53,854 bases of DNA, taken from the NCBI GenBank assembly GCA_030841185.1, contig JAVEDB010000057.1:1-53854 (forward strand), read 5' to 3'. This document shows, piece after piece, positions 8,011-16,441 of this stretch. Made by a program: the position numbers and the translations under genes. Below the pieces are notes generated by a model. The model had not been told where the DNA came from. It ran no database searches and saw only the letters and a program-made list of their open reading frames with translations. The stretch's first letter is position 1; each line of letters begins with the position of its first letter. Source of the DNA: Actinomycetota bacterium. Lineage in GTDB: Bacteria > Actinomycetota > Actinomycetes > JACCUZ01.

Positions 8011-9447
8011 TTACAGCGGGATGTTGCCGTGCTGGCCACGTCGCCCGTACTCCGCCGAGGTCACGATGGCCCGCGCGATCGCCGATCGGGTCCGGGTCGG
8101 CTCCACCAGCTCGTCGACCACGCCGATCTCCTGCGCACGCGACAGGCCGCCGGCTAGTTGGCCGTGCTCGACCGCAAGCTCCTGCTCGACCTGACCGCGG
8201 ACATCGTCGGCCACCTCGGCCAGTCGCCGCCGGTGCAGGATGCGCACCGCCGCGACCGCGCCCATGACCGCCACCTCGGCGCCCGGCCAGGCGAAGACGC
8301 GCGTCGCGCCCAGCGAGCGCGAGTTCATCGCGATGTACGCGCCGCCGTAGGCCTTGCGGGTCACCAGGGTCACTCGCGGGACGGTGCACTCGGCGAACGC
8401 ATGCAGGAGCTTGGCCCCACGGCGTACGACGCCATCCCACTCCTGCCCGACACCGGGGAGGTACCCCGGCACGTCGACGATCACGACCATCGGCACGCCG
8501 AACGCGTCGCACATGCGCACGAACCGCGCCGCCTTCTCCGCGGAGGCCGAGTCGAGGCAACCACCGAGTCGCAGCGGGTTGTTCGCGATCACGCCGACGG
8601 TGCGACCGCCGAGCCGGCCGAGGGTCGTGGTGACGTTCGGTGCCCACTTGGGGTGCAGCTCCAGGCTGCTGCCCTCGTCGAGCATCGCCTCGACGATGGG
8701 GTGCACGTCGTAGGCGCGCTTCGGCGAATCGGGGAGGTACGAGGACAGGTCACGGTCCTCGACCTCGCCGAGGTCCCGCTGGTCGCCGAGCAGCGCGGCG
8801 AGCCGCCGGGCCTCGACGTACGCGTCGTCCTGGGTCTCGGCGACGACGTGCACCACGCCGGACCGCCGCCCGTGCGGCTCCGGGCCGCCGAGTCGCAGCG
8901 AGTCCACGTCCTCACCGGTCACCGAGCGCACCACGTCCGGGCCGGTGACGAACACGCGGCCCTCCGGGCCGAGGATGACGACGTCGGTGAGCGCGGGACC
9001 GTAGGCCGCACCGCCGGCCGCTGGGCCGAGCACGACGGAGATCTGCGGAACCTTGCCGGACGCCCTGGTCATGATGGCGAAGACCTCACCGACGGCGTGC
9101 AGGGAGACCACGCCTTCGCGCAGCCGGGCCCCACCCGAGTGCCAGAGGCCGAGCACCGGGATGCCATCGGCGAGAGCGCGCTCGTACGCCGTGAGCACCA
9201 CTGCGCAACCGGCCTGGCCCATGGCGCCGCCCTGGATGGTCGCGTCCGAGCAGAACGCCACCGAGGCGGCTCCCTCGATGCGGCCGATGCCCGCGAGCAT
9301 CCCGGAGTCGTCCTCGGCGGTGATCAGCTCGAGGGTGCCCGGGTCGAAGAGCTGCTCGAGACGCAGCCGCGGGTTGCGCGGGTCCTCGTCGCGGGGGATG
9401 ACGGTCTTGCCCGCGGCGGTCGTCGGGACCGTCGGGGTGGTGGTCAC
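8011..9447 (-). CDS. accD: Acyl-CoA carboxylase carboxyltransferase (AccD6-like), 478 aa
   Basis: A full-length biotin-dependent carboxyltransferase with fused N- and C-terminal crotonase-like halves. It transfers CO2 from carboxybiotin to acetyl- or propionyl-CoA and so makes malonyl-CoA for fatty-acid synthesis. Visible signatures are GAASVAFCSDATIQGGAMGQAG, LWHSGGARLREG and VLGPAAGGAAYGPALTD (oxyanion-hole glycines), and in the second half VIVDVPGYLPG and KAYGGAYIAMNSRSLGA. The GTG start overlaps the fabF stop (GTGA), indicating translational coupling. It is last in the fabD-fabH-acpP-fabF-accD operon, the same place as accD6 in Mycobacterium tuberculosis. The biotin carboxylase subunit is not in the window. 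Confidence 0.93.
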   Translation of the reverse strand: MTTTPTVPTTAAGKTVIPRDEDPRNPRLRLEQLFDPGTLELITAEDDSGMLAGIGRIEGAASVAFCSDATIQGGAMGQAGCAVVLTAYERALADGIPVLGLWHSGGARLREGVVSLHAVGEVFAIMTRASGKVPQISVVLGPAAGGAAYGPALTDVVILGPEGRVFVTGPDVVRSVTGEDVDSLRLGGPEPHGRRSGVVHVVAETQDDAYVEARRLAALLGDQRDLGEVEDRDLSSYLPDSPKRAYDVHPIVEAMLDEGSSLELHPKWAPNVTTTLGRLGGRTVGVIANNPLRLGGCLDSASAEKAARFVRMCDAFGVPMVVIVDVPGYLPGVGQEWDGVVRRGAKLLHAFAECTVPRVTLVTRKAYGGAYIAMNSRSLGATRVFAWPGAEVAVMGAVAAVRILHRRRLAEVADDVRGQVEQELAVEHGQLAGGLSRAQEIGVVDELVEPTRTRSAIARAIVTSAEYGRRGQHGNIPL

Positions 9448-10700
9448 GACACACTCCGGAAGGCCAGCGCCACGTTGTGGCCGCCGAAGCCGAAGGAGTT
9501 GTTGAGTGCGGCGATCGGGCCGTCCGGCAGGCTCCGCGGCTCCAGCCCCACGACGTCGAGGCGTACGTCGTCGTCGGGATCCTCGAGGTTGGTCGTCGGG
9601 GGAGCCAACCGATGATGCAGCGCCAGGATCGTTGCGATCGACTCGACGGCTCCGGCCGCGCCGAGCAGGTGGCCGGTCATCGACTTCGTGGCCGACACGC
9701 ACAGGCCGTCGGTCGCATCGCCGAACGCATTGCGGATGGCCTCCGCCTCGGCGACGTCGCCCGCAGGGGTCGAGGTTGCATGGGCGTTGATGTGCACGAC
9801 GTCCTGCGGTGAGAGGCCGGCGTTGTCCAGGGCGAACCGGATCGCGCGGACGGCACCCGCACCCGACGGGTCCGGGGCCGCGATGTGGTAGCCGTCGGAG
9901 CTGATCCCGGCGCCCGCGACCTCGCCGTGGATCGTCGCCCCACGACGCTCTGCGTGCTCCGCGGACTCGAGGACGACGATGCCGGCGCCCTCGCCGAGGA
10001 CGAACCCGTCACGACCCTTGTCATAGGGACGCGACGCTCGCTCCGGCTCGTCGTTCCTCGTGGACAGTGCCTGCATCGCCGCGAAGCCCGCGAGCGGCAG
10101 CGGATGGATCGCCGCCTCGGTGCCACCTGCGACGACGATGTCGGCGCGACCGCTGCGGATCATGTCGGCCGCGTAGGCGATTGCCTCCGCTCCTGACGCG
10201 CAGGCGCTGACCGGGGTGTGCACCCCGGCCTTGGCGCCGAGCTCCAGGCCGACGGCCGCGGCTGGCCCGTTGGGCATGAGCATCGGCACGGTGAGCGGCA
10301 TCACCCTCCTGGCGCCCCGCTCCTTGAGGGTGTCGTAGGCGGACAGCAGCGTCAGGACGCCGCCGATGCCCGAGGCGACCACGACGCCGAGTCGCTCGCC
10401 GTCGACCTCCGGGGCACCGGCGTGCGCCCACGCCTCGCGCGCGGCCACCAGCGCGAACTGCTGTGACCGGTCGTTGCGCTTGGTCTCCTGCCGCGAGAGC
10501 ACCTCCTCCGGCTCAACAGCCACCTTTGCCGCGATGTGCACCGGCAGCGTCTCGACCCAGTCCTCGGTGAGCACACGCACGCCCGACTTGCCGGCCAGCA
10601 GAGCCGTCCACGTCGAAGCCACGTCGCCACCGAGCGGTGTCGTCGCGCCGAGACCAGTGACGACGATCCGCCTCGTGTCCGTCTGTCGGGTGTCAGTCAT
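9444..10700 (-). CDS. fabF: 3-oxoacyl-ACP synthase II, 418 aa
   Basis: Beta-ketoacyl-ACP synthase of the thiolase fold that elongates acyl chains with malonyl-ACP. The catalytic Cys lies in VSACASGAEAIA, and the two His residues in HINAHATSTPAGD and KSMTGHLLGAAGAVE. The C-terminal NNSFGFGGHN is conserved. Length is normal for FabF. The ATG is 4 nt after the acpP stop and the 3' end overlaps the accD GTG. Unlike mycobacteria, which carry kasA and kasB here, there is only one synthase gene, consistent with a non-mycolate lineage. Confidence 0.96.
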   Translation of the reverse strand: MTDTRQTDTRRIVVTGLGATTPLGGDVASTWTALLAGKSGVRVLTEDWVETLPVHIAAKVAVEPEEVLSRQETKRNDRSQQFALVAAREAWAHAGAPEVDGERLGVVVASGIGGVLTLLSAYDTLKERGARRVMPLTVPMLMPNGPAAAVGLELGAKAGVHTPVSACASGAEAIAYAADMIRSGRADIVVAGGTEAAIHPLPLAGFAAMQALSTRNDEPERASRPYDKGRDGFVLGEGAGIVVLESAEHAERRGATIHGEVAGAGISSDGYHIAAPDPSGAGAVRAIRFALDNAGLSPQDVVHINAHATSTPAGDVAEAEAIRNAFGDATDGLCVSATKSMTGHLLGAAGAVESIATILALHHRLAPPTTNLEDPDDDVRLDVVGLEPRSLPDGPIAALNNSFGFGGHNVALAFRSVS

Positions 10701-10704
10701 GCGA

Positions 10705-10953
10705 TCAGGCGCTCGCCTTCGCGATGTAGCTCACGGCGTCTCCGACTGTCGAGAGGCCCTTGACGTCGTCGTCCGGGATGCGCACTCCGAACTTCTCCTC
10801 GGCGTTCACGACGATGGTCATCATCGACAGCGAGTCGATGTCGAGGTCGTCGGTGAACGACTTCTCCGGCTGTACGTCGCCGGTGGGAATGCCGGTCTCC
10901 TCATTGACGATCTCGGCGAGACCCTCGAGGATCTCCTGCTCGCTCTTGGCCAT
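10705..10953 (-). CDS. acpP: Acyl carrier protein, 82 aa
   Basis: A typical small acidic four-helix carrier. The 4'-phosphopantetheine attachment serine is Ser41 in DLDIDSLSMM. Helix II ends in EEKFGVRIPDDD and the C-terminus is VGDAVSYIAKASA. The ATG is preceded by AAGGAG at good spacing, which excludes longer in-frame starts. It sits between fabH (40 nt upstream) and fabF (4 nt downstream) in the type II fatty-acid operon, and its product carries the growing chain between those enzymes. Confidence 0.97.
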   Translation of the reverse strand: MAKSEQEILEGLAEIVNEETGIPTGDVQPEKSFTDDLDIDSLSMMTIVVNAEEKFGVRIPDDDVKGLSTVGDAVSYIAKASA

Positions 10954-10993
10954 GTGTCGGGCTCCTTCGTGGATGGTTGTTACGTGGTGCGGG

Positions 10994-11989
10994 TCAGGGA
11001 AGGGTGACGACCTGGGCTGCGTAGACCAGGCCGGCTCCGAAACCGATGAGCAAAGCGGTGCCGCCACTCTTGGCCTCACCGCTCTCGAGCATGCGCTCCA
11101 TCGCCAACGGGATCGATGCCGCGGAGGTGTTCCCCGCCTCGGCGATGTCACGCGCGACGGGCACATGCGCGGGCAGCTTCAGCGCCTTGATCATCGAGTC
11201 GGTGATCCGCATGTTGGCCTGGTGCGGGATGAACGCGTCCAGGTCGTCGGCGGTGATGCCCGCCGCGGCCATCGCCCGTTCGGCGACCGGGGCCATCTGC
11301 CACACGGCCCAGCGGAAGACCTTCTGGCCCTGCATGGTCAGCATCGGGAAGTCCACGTTGTGGTCGCGGACGTCGATCCAGCTGGCGCGCTGGGTGATGG
11401 CGTCGTACTGGGAGCCGTCGGAGCCCCAGATCGTCGGCCCGATCCCCGGTTCCTCGGACGGGCCGATCACGACCGCCCCGGCGCCGTCGGCGAAGATGAA
11501 CGCCGACGTCCGGTCGTAGGAGTCGGTGAAGTCCGACAGCTTCTCGCAGCCGATGACGACGACGTGCGAAGCGCTGCCGCCGCGGACCATGTCGTTGGCC
11601 ATCGACACCCCGTAGCAGAAGCCCGCACAGGCGGCCGAGATATCCATCGCGGCGGCCGTGGTGCCGAGGCGGTGTGCGACGTCTGCGGCTCCCGAGGGCG
11701 TCTGCAGCGGGTGTGTCACCGTCGAGAGGATGACGCAACCGATCTGGTCGGCCGTGATTCCCGCGTTCGCGATGGCCTTGCCGGCGGCCGCGACGGCCAT
11801 GTCGACGACCGACTCGTCCTCAGCGGCGAACCGGCGCGAGATGATGCCCGAGCGCTCGCGGATCCACTCGTCGGTCGAGTCGATGCGCTCGCAGATCTCC
11901 GCGTTGGTGACCACCCGCGCCGGCCGGTAACCACCGACCCCGAGGATGCGTGCATGCGCGGCACCGACCGCTTCCTTGATGGCGCTCAC
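10994..11989 (-). CDS. fabH: 3-oxoacyl-ACP synthase III, 331 aa
   Basis: Initiating condensing enzyme joining an acyl-CoA primer to malonyl-ACP. The catalytic triad is visible: Cys121 in DISAACAGF, His in FIPHQANMRI and Asn in EAGNTSAASIP. Also present are STDEWIRERSGI near residues 38-49 and the C-terminal GFGAGLVYAAQVV. The GTG start overlaps the fabD stop as GTGA, so translation is coupled. The order fabD-fabH-acpP-fabF matches the Streptomyces cluster, where FabH prefers branched-chain primers. That preference is inferred for this organism. Confidence 0.95.
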   Translation of the reverse strand: MSAIKEAVGAAHARILGVGGYRPARVVTNAEICERIDSTDEWIRERSGIISRRFAAEDESVVDMAVAAAGKAIANAGITADQIGCVILSTVTHPLQTPSGAADVAHRLGTTAAAMDISAACAGFCYGVSMANDMVRGGSASHVVVIGCEKLSDFTDSYDRTSAFIFADGAGAVVIGPSEEPGIGPTIWGSDGSQYDAITQRASWIDVRDHNVDFPMLTMQGQKVFRWAVWQMAPVAERAMAAAGITADDLDAFIPHQANMRITDSMIKALKLPAHVPVARDIAEAGNTSAASIPLAMERMLESGEAKSGGTALLIGFGAGLVYAAQVVTLP

Positions 11990-13170
11990 GCCGAGACCGC
12001 CTCCGGGTGCAGCCGGATGAGCGGTTGTCCGGGGGACACCGGGTCCCCGTCCTCGACGAGCCACTCGACGACGGTGCCGCCGTGGGGAGCCGTGACCGGC
12101 TGCTGGTCGCGCAACGTGACCAGGGTGCCGATCGTGACGCCGGGCCGGAGCGTCGTTCCGACGGCGAGGTCCGCCACTCGAAACGTCCCCTTGGCCGGCG
12201 CGACCAGCATCCGCCAGGTGGGGGAGTCGTCCAACGGCGACTCGCTCCCATGGCGAGCCACGAGGTCGCGCGCCGCCTCCAGGTCGTCCGGGGTCTTGAG
12301 CGCCACCGTCTCCACACCGGGAAGCGCGCGCTTGATCAGGCCGGTGAGCGTGCCCGCCGGCGGGACCTCGATCACCCCGGTGACGCCGAGGTCGCCCATC
12401 GCCTTCATGCACAGGTCCCAGCGCACCGGGTTGCTCACCTGGGTCACGATCCGCTCCAGCACCTCGGCACCGTTGTGGACGACCGCACCGTCCCGGTTGG
12501 AGATCAGGCTGGTGCGCGGGTCGTGCACACTGACCGCCTTGGCGTAGCCCGCCAGTGTTGCGACGGCCGGCGCCATGTGGCGGGTGTGGAATGCCCCCGC
12601 GACGGACAGCGGCATGAGACGCGCCTTCGGCGGGGGGTCTGCCTTGAGCGACTCCAGCTGCTCGAGCGTCCCGGCAGCAACCACCTGGCCCGCACCGTTG
12701 TTGTTGGCGGCCGTGAGCCCGTGACGCTCCAGGCTCGCCATCACCTCGTCCGGGTCGCCACCGATCAGCGCAGTCATCCCGGTGGGCTCGACGGCCGCGG
12801 CGGCAGCCATCGCACGCCCCCGCTCACGGACGAGCACCATGGCCTGTTCCGCGGTGATCACGCGGGCGCCGGCGGCCGCCGTGATCTCACCCACGCTGTG
12901 CCCCGCGGTTGCACCGACGACGTGGAACGCGTCGGAGGGGTGGGGAAAGATCTCCAGGGCCGACACGAGTCCGGCCGCGACCAGCAGAGGCTGGGCGATC
13001 GCGGTGTCGCGGATCTCCTCGGCGTCCCCCTCGGTCCCGTAGTGGATCAGGTCGACTCCCGCGCAGGCCGACAGCCAGCGAAGGCGGTCGGCGAAGTGCG
13101 GGAGCTCGAGCCAGGGGGCGAGGAAGCCGGGGGACTGGGCGCCCTGACCGGGCGCGACGATGACGAGCAC
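11986..13170 (-). CDS. fabD: Malonyl-CoA:ACP transacylase with extra C-terminal lipoyl-like domain, 394 aa
   Basis: The first ~310 residues form the acyltransferase. The nucleophile Ser92 is in GHSVGE, QGAQSPG is at the N-terminus, and the second catalytic His is in VAGAFHTRHM. This moves malonyl from CoA to ACP. Residues from about 315 on (PTWRMLVAPAKGTF...) form an unusual tail. Its second half, VTAPHGGTVVEWLVEDGDPVSPGQPLIRL, looks like a biotinyl/lipoyl hammerhead domain (compare 'SPMxGxVxxxxVxxGDxVxxGQxLxxL'). The modified lysine turn is absent. Typical FabD ends near 310-320 residues, so this is an extension. The gene lies 78 nt after the fasR-like regulator and overlaps fabH. Confidence 0.93.
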   Translation of the reverse strand: MLVIVAPGQGAQSPGFLAPWLELPHFADRLRWLSACAGVDLIHYGTEGDAEEIRDTAIAQPLLVAAGLVSALEIFPHPSDAFHVVGATAGHSVGEITAAAGARVITAEQAMVLVRERGRAMAAAAAVEPTGMTALIGGDPDEVMASLERHGLTAANNNGAGQVVAAGTLEQLESLKADPPPKARLMPLSVAGAFHTRHMAPAVATLAGYAKAVSVHDPRTSLISNRDGAVVHNGAEVLERIVTQVSNPVRWDLCMKAMGDLGVTGVIEVPPAGTLTGLIKRALPGVETVALKTPDDLEAARDLVARHGSESPLDDSPTWRMLVAPAKGTFRVADLAVGTTLRPGVTIGTLVTLRDQQPVTAPHGGTVVEWLVEDGDPVSPGQPLIRLHPEAVSA

Positions 13171-13248
13171 CCCCCAAGCCTCGCGGACCCGGGTGGGGGC
13201 GGACGGTGTGGACCAGAACGAATCTCGGCGAGCAGTTTTAGAGGTTTC

Positions 13249-14412
13249 CTACAAATGCTGCGTGGCGGTCTGCAGCCGACCGAGCACCAGGGCAAGTCTC
13301 AGGGTGAACGCGTGGCGGGGGTCAGACGGGGCGAATCCCACCACGTCGGTCACCCGGCGAAGGCGGTAGCGGACGGTGTTGGGGTGGACAAAGAGGATGC
13401 GCGACGTGGCCTCCAGCGAGCCGGTCTGCTCGAGGTAGGCGGCCAGCGTCTCGAGCAGCGCGGACCCCGCAGCCACCAGCGGCGCGTACACCTCCTCGAC
13501 GAGACGGCTCCGCGCGACCGGGTCACCGGAGATGGCGCGTTCGGGAAGCAGGTCGTCGGCCAGCACCGGTCGAGGCGCCTCGGGCCACGCCGGGGCCGCG
13601 AGCAGTCCCGCGACTGCGACCGACGCGCTGTGCCCGGCCTTGAGCAGATCGGGCACGGCCGGACCGATCACGACAGGCCCCGGGCCGAACTGCGCGACGA
13701 GATGCCGGGTCGCGCGAACCGGGTCGGTCGCGCCGCCGAGGATCGCCACTAAGCGGTCGCCCTGCACGCCCGTCAGGACATCGAGATGGCTCGCCCGGGC
13801 GACCCGGCGGATCTCGTCGACCACCGTTTCCGGCTCGGCGTCAGGCGTCTGGCCGACCACGACGACGACGGATCCGTGCGCGCCCCAGCCGAGTGCCGCG
13901 GCGCGTGACCGCAGGGCGTCGTCGGCCTCTCCTCGCAGCAGGTTGTCGACGACGAGGGCCTCCAGCCGGGCGTCCCACGCACCACGTGCCTCCGCGGCCT
14001 GTGCGTAGACCTGAGCCGCCGCGAACGCGATCTCGCGGGAGTAGCGCAGGACGGCCTCGCGTAACGCCGCCTGGTCGCCGGGCGCGACGATCTCGCCGAT
14101 CTGCTCCTCGACGACCGCAATGACGACCCGGACGAGCTCGACCGTCTGCTGAAGAGTCACCGACCGGGTGAGCTCGCGGGGGGCGGTGCCGAACACGTCG
14201 GCACTGATCGCCTGCGGTGCGTCGGGCTGGCGGAACCACTCGACGAACGCGGCCACACCGGCCTGGGCGACGAGGTTGACCCAGGACCGGTTCTCGGCCG
14301 GCATCGCGCGGTACCACGGCAGCACCTCGTCCATCCGGGCGATCGCGGCGTCCGCAAGGGTGCCCATGCTGCGCTCGAGGCGGCGCACAGTGGCCGGGGA
14401 GCGGCGGGGCAT
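13249..14412 (-). CDS. PucR/CdaR-type transcriptional regulator of fatty-acid synthesis (FasR-like), 387 aa
   Basis: The C-terminal ~60 residues form the PucR helix-turn-helix: LAAYLEQTGSLEATSRILFVHPNTVRYRLRRV, then DPRHAFTLRLALVLGRL. The N-terminal ~150 residues are helical and the middle is a GGDEF-like/CdaR-type fold region. A regulator of this type directly upstream of fabD and downstream of aceE corresponds by position to Streptomyces coelicolor FasR (SCO2386), an activator of the fab operon, and to Rv2242. The same role is likely here but inferred from synteny. A palindrome 13 bp upstream of the start may be an autoregulatory site. Read from ATG (MPRRSPATVRR). Confidence 0.88.
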   Translation of the reverse strand: MPRRSPATVRRLERSMGTLADAAIARMDEVLPWYRAMPAENRSWVNLVAQAGVAAFVEWFRQPDAPQAISADVFGTAPRELTRSVTLQQTVELVRVVIAVVEEQIGEIVAPGDQAALREAVLRYSREIAFAAAQVYAQAAEARGAWDARLEALVVDNLLRGEADDALRSRAAALGWGAHGSVVVVVGQTPDAEPETVVDEIRRVARASHLDVLTGVQGDRLVAILGGATDPVRATRHLVAQFGPGPVVIGPAVPDLLKAGHSASVAVAGLLAAPAWPEAPRPVLADDLLPERAISGDPVARSRLVEEVYAPLVAAGSALLETLAAYLEQTGSLEATSRILFVHPNTVRYRLRRVTDVVGFAPSDPRHAFTLRLALVLGRLQTATQHL

Positions 14413-14425
14413 GCCAGCAGCCTAG

Positions 14426-14442
14426 TTGTCGCAGGGCAACAA
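14426..14442. promoter_or_regulatory. Palindrome in the fasR-like/PHP divergent promoter region
   Basis: TTGTCGC and GCAACAA are inverted arms (6 of 7 positions) around AGG, directly upstream of the regulator's ATG. It sits in an 88-bp region separating the regulator from the divergent PHP gene. An operator for autoregulation is possible. Chance cannot be excluded. Confidence 0.3.
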
Positions 14443-14500
14443 CAAACCCCGGAACGGCCCGGCCGGTCGGGGCCGCGTCCGGAGTGGTTACCGTCGGTCC

Positions 14501-15529
14501 GTGGACCCCGCCGAGGCGCTGCGCCGGATCGCGTTCCTCCTCGAGCGCGCCCACGAACCGACGTACCGGGTCAAGGCCTTCCGCACCGCGGCGGCCGCGG
14601 TGGCCGAACTGACGCCGGAGGACCTGGCGGCCCGGGTCGCGGCCGGCTCGCTGACCGAGATCAAGGGCATCGGGGACAAGACGGCCACGGCGATCACCCA
14701 GGCGTACGCCGGGGAGCTGCCGGCGTACCTGCAACGGCTGGAGGGTGCTGCCGACGAGCCGGTGGCCGTGGGCGGCGCCGCCATCCGCGCCGCCCTGCGG
14801 GGTGACTGCCACACCCATTCGGACTGGTCCGACGGGGGGAGCCCCATCGAGGAGATGGCCTTGGCGGCCCGCGACCTGGGCCACGAGTACATCGTGCTCA
14901 CCGACCACTCGCCCCGCCTCACGGTTGCGCGCGGACTCTCGCCGGAGCGGCTGCGGGAACAGCTCGAGGTGGTCGCGGCGGTCAACGAGCGGCTGGCGCC
15001 GTTCCGCATCCTGACCGGGATCGAGGTCGACATCCTCGAGGACGGTGCGCTCGACCAGGAGGACGAGCTGCTGGCCCAGCTCGACGTCGTGGTGGCGAGC
15101 GTCCACTCCAAGCTGCGGATGGAGCGCGAGGCCATGACCGCCCGGATGGTGGCCGCCGTGGCCAACCCGCACACCGACATCCTCGGCCACTGCACTGGTC
15201 GCAACGTCACCAATCAGGGCCGCGGCGGACGGACCCGGCCCGAGTCGGAATTCGACGCGGAGCTCGTCTTCGAGGCGTGCCGGCAGTTCGGGGTCGCGGT
15301 CGAGATCAACTGCCGCCCGGAGCGGCTTGACCCGCCTCGGCGACTGCTGCGCCTGGCGGTGGAGACGGGGTGCCGGTTCTCGATCGACACCGACGCGCAC
15401 GCGCCCGGGCAGCTCGACTGGCAGCCGTTCGGGTGCGTTCGCGCCGAGGAGTGCGACGTGCCTGTCGACGCGATCGTCAACACGCTGCCGATCCCCGAGC
15501 TGCTCGCCTGGACCTCGCGGCGGGACTGA
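14501..15529 (+). CDS. PHP-domain hydrolase with N-terminal helix-hairpin-helix region, 342 aa
   Basis: The N-terminal ~85 residues (DPAEALRRIAFLLERAHEP..., then LTEIKGIGDKTATAITQAY) match the first part of family X DNA polymerases, including a helix-hairpin-helix DNA-binding motif (IKGIGDKTA). The polymerase palm is missing. The PHP domain follows: metal ligands in DCHTHSDWSDG, LTDHSPR, GIEVDIL, VVASVHSKL, DILGHCTGR, EINCRPERLDPP and FSIDTDAHAPGQL. This resembles the C-terminal half of bacterial PolX, so a phosphoesterase or 3'-exonuclease activity on DNA is plausible. The GTG was chosen because homologous sequence begins there; an upstream TTG lies in the divergent promoter region. Confidence 0.85.
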   Translation: MDPAEALRRIAFLLERAHEPTYRVKAFRTAAAAVAELTPEDLAARVAAGSLTEIKGIGDKTATAITQAYAGELPAYLQRLEGAADEPVAVGGAAIRAALRGDCHTHSDWSDGGSPIEEMALAARDLGHEYIVLTDHSPRLTVARGLSPERLREQLEVVAAVNERLAPFRILTGIEVDILEDGALDQEDELLAQLDVVVASVHSKLRMEREAMTARMVAAVANPHTDILGHCTGRNVTNQGRGGRTRPESEFDAELVFEACRQFGVAVEINCRPERLDPPRRLLRLAVETGCRFSIDTDAHAPGQLDWQPFGCVRAEECDVPVDAIVNTLPIPELLAWTSRRD

Positions 15530-15561
15530 GCGGCGGGCTGGAATGTCCGGAGCCACGCCGA

Positions 15562-15579
15562 TTGTTGTGTGTGCAACAA
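15562..15579. promoter_or_regulatory. Palindrome upstream of the pirin gene
   Basis: Inverted 6-bp arms TTGTTG and CAACAA are separated by TGTGTG, 17 bp before the pirin start codon. The position overlaps where RNA polymerase or a ribosome would act, as expected for a repressor site. The regulator is unknown. Confidence 0.35.
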
Positions 15580-15596
15580 CTGGGAGGATGGACGCC

Positions 15597-16373
15597 ATGA
15601 CAGACGGAACGACGGGCACGACACTCGTCAAGCGGTCCGGTGAGCGGTTCTTCACGGACCTCGGCTGGCTGGACTCGAAGCACTCGTTCTCGTTCGGGCA
15701 CCACTACGACGCGCGCAACACGCACTTCGGCTTGCTCCTCGTGTCCAACGACGACGTTGTCGCACCCGGGACGGGGTTCGAGACGCACCCGCACCGCGAC
15801 ATGGAGATCGTCACCTGGGTGCTCGACGGCGGCCTGGTCCACCAGGACTCGATCGGTCACAACGGCGTTATCTATCCCGGTCTGGCCCAGCGGATGAGCG
15901 CCGGGACCGGGATCCTGCACTCGGAGAAGAACGACCTGCCGACGTCGGTGCTGACGAGTGATCCGGCCGCCGTCAAGCCGGTGCACTTCGTGCAGATGTG
16001 GGTCGTGCCGGACGAGTCCCGCATCGAGCCGGGCTACGAACAGCTCGACATCGGAGACCAGCTCGCCCGGGGGGGTCTCGTGACCGTGGCCTCCGGCATG
16101 GGCAGGCATCGTGACGAGGCGGCGATCCGCATCAGGCAGAAGGACGCTGCGCTGTTCGCAGCTCGGCTCGCGGACGCCGAGACGGTGCAGCTGCCCACCG
16201 CGCCGTACGTGCACCTCTACGTCGCCCGCGGCGAGGTCGATCTCGAAGGCGCCGGCCGGCTCGGAACCGGCGACGCCGCACGCATCACCGGTTCAGCGGG
16301 TCAGCGGGTGACGGCGCTCGGCGACGCCGAGGTGCTGGTGTGGGAGATGCACGCCGACGTCGCCCGCCCCTGA
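15597..16373 (+). CDS. Pirin family bicupin protein, 258 aa
   Basis: The N-terminal cupin has the pirin metal-site pattern HHYDARN, GFETHPHRDMEIVTWVLDGGLVHQDSIGH and MSAGTGILHSEKND, giving three His and one Glu ligand for iron. The second half (KDAALFAARLADAETVQLPTAPYVHLYVARGEV) is the degenerate second cupin. This matches the short YhhW-like bacterial pirins, some of which have quercetin 2,3-dioxygenase activity. The physiological role is usually unknown. Two ATGs lie 9 nt apart; GGGAGG is immediately before the first and at ideal distance from the second, so the second was chosen. A palindrome and a good site upstream suggest individual regulation. Confidence 0.9.
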   Translation: MTDGTTGTTLVKRSGERFFTDLGWLDSKHSFSFGHHYDARNTHFGLLLVSNDDVVAPGTGFETHPHRDMEIVTWVLDGGLVHQDSIGHNGVIYPGLAQRMSAGTGILHSEKNDLPTSVLTSDPAAVKPVHFVQMWVVPDESRIEPGYEQLDIGDQLARGGLVTVASGMGRHRDEAAIRIRQKDAALFAARLADAETVQLPTAPYVHLYVARGEVDLEGAGRLGTGDAARITGSAGQRVTALGDAEVLVWEMHADVARP

Positions 16374-16386
16374 CCCCACTTCATCT

Positions 16387-16433
16387 GGTGAGTTTGGCAC
16401 CCAAAATCACCCTCTTAGGGTGCTGAACTCACC
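16387..16433. terminator. Bidirectional terminator between pirin and aceE
   Basis: Inverted 16-base arms GGTGAGTTTGGCACCC and GGGTGCTGAACTCACC match at 14 positions, with one 2-base internal mismatch and a 15-base loop. It fills the gap between two convergent genes and so can serve both. Confidence 0.7.
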
Positions 16434-16441
16434 ATTTGGGG

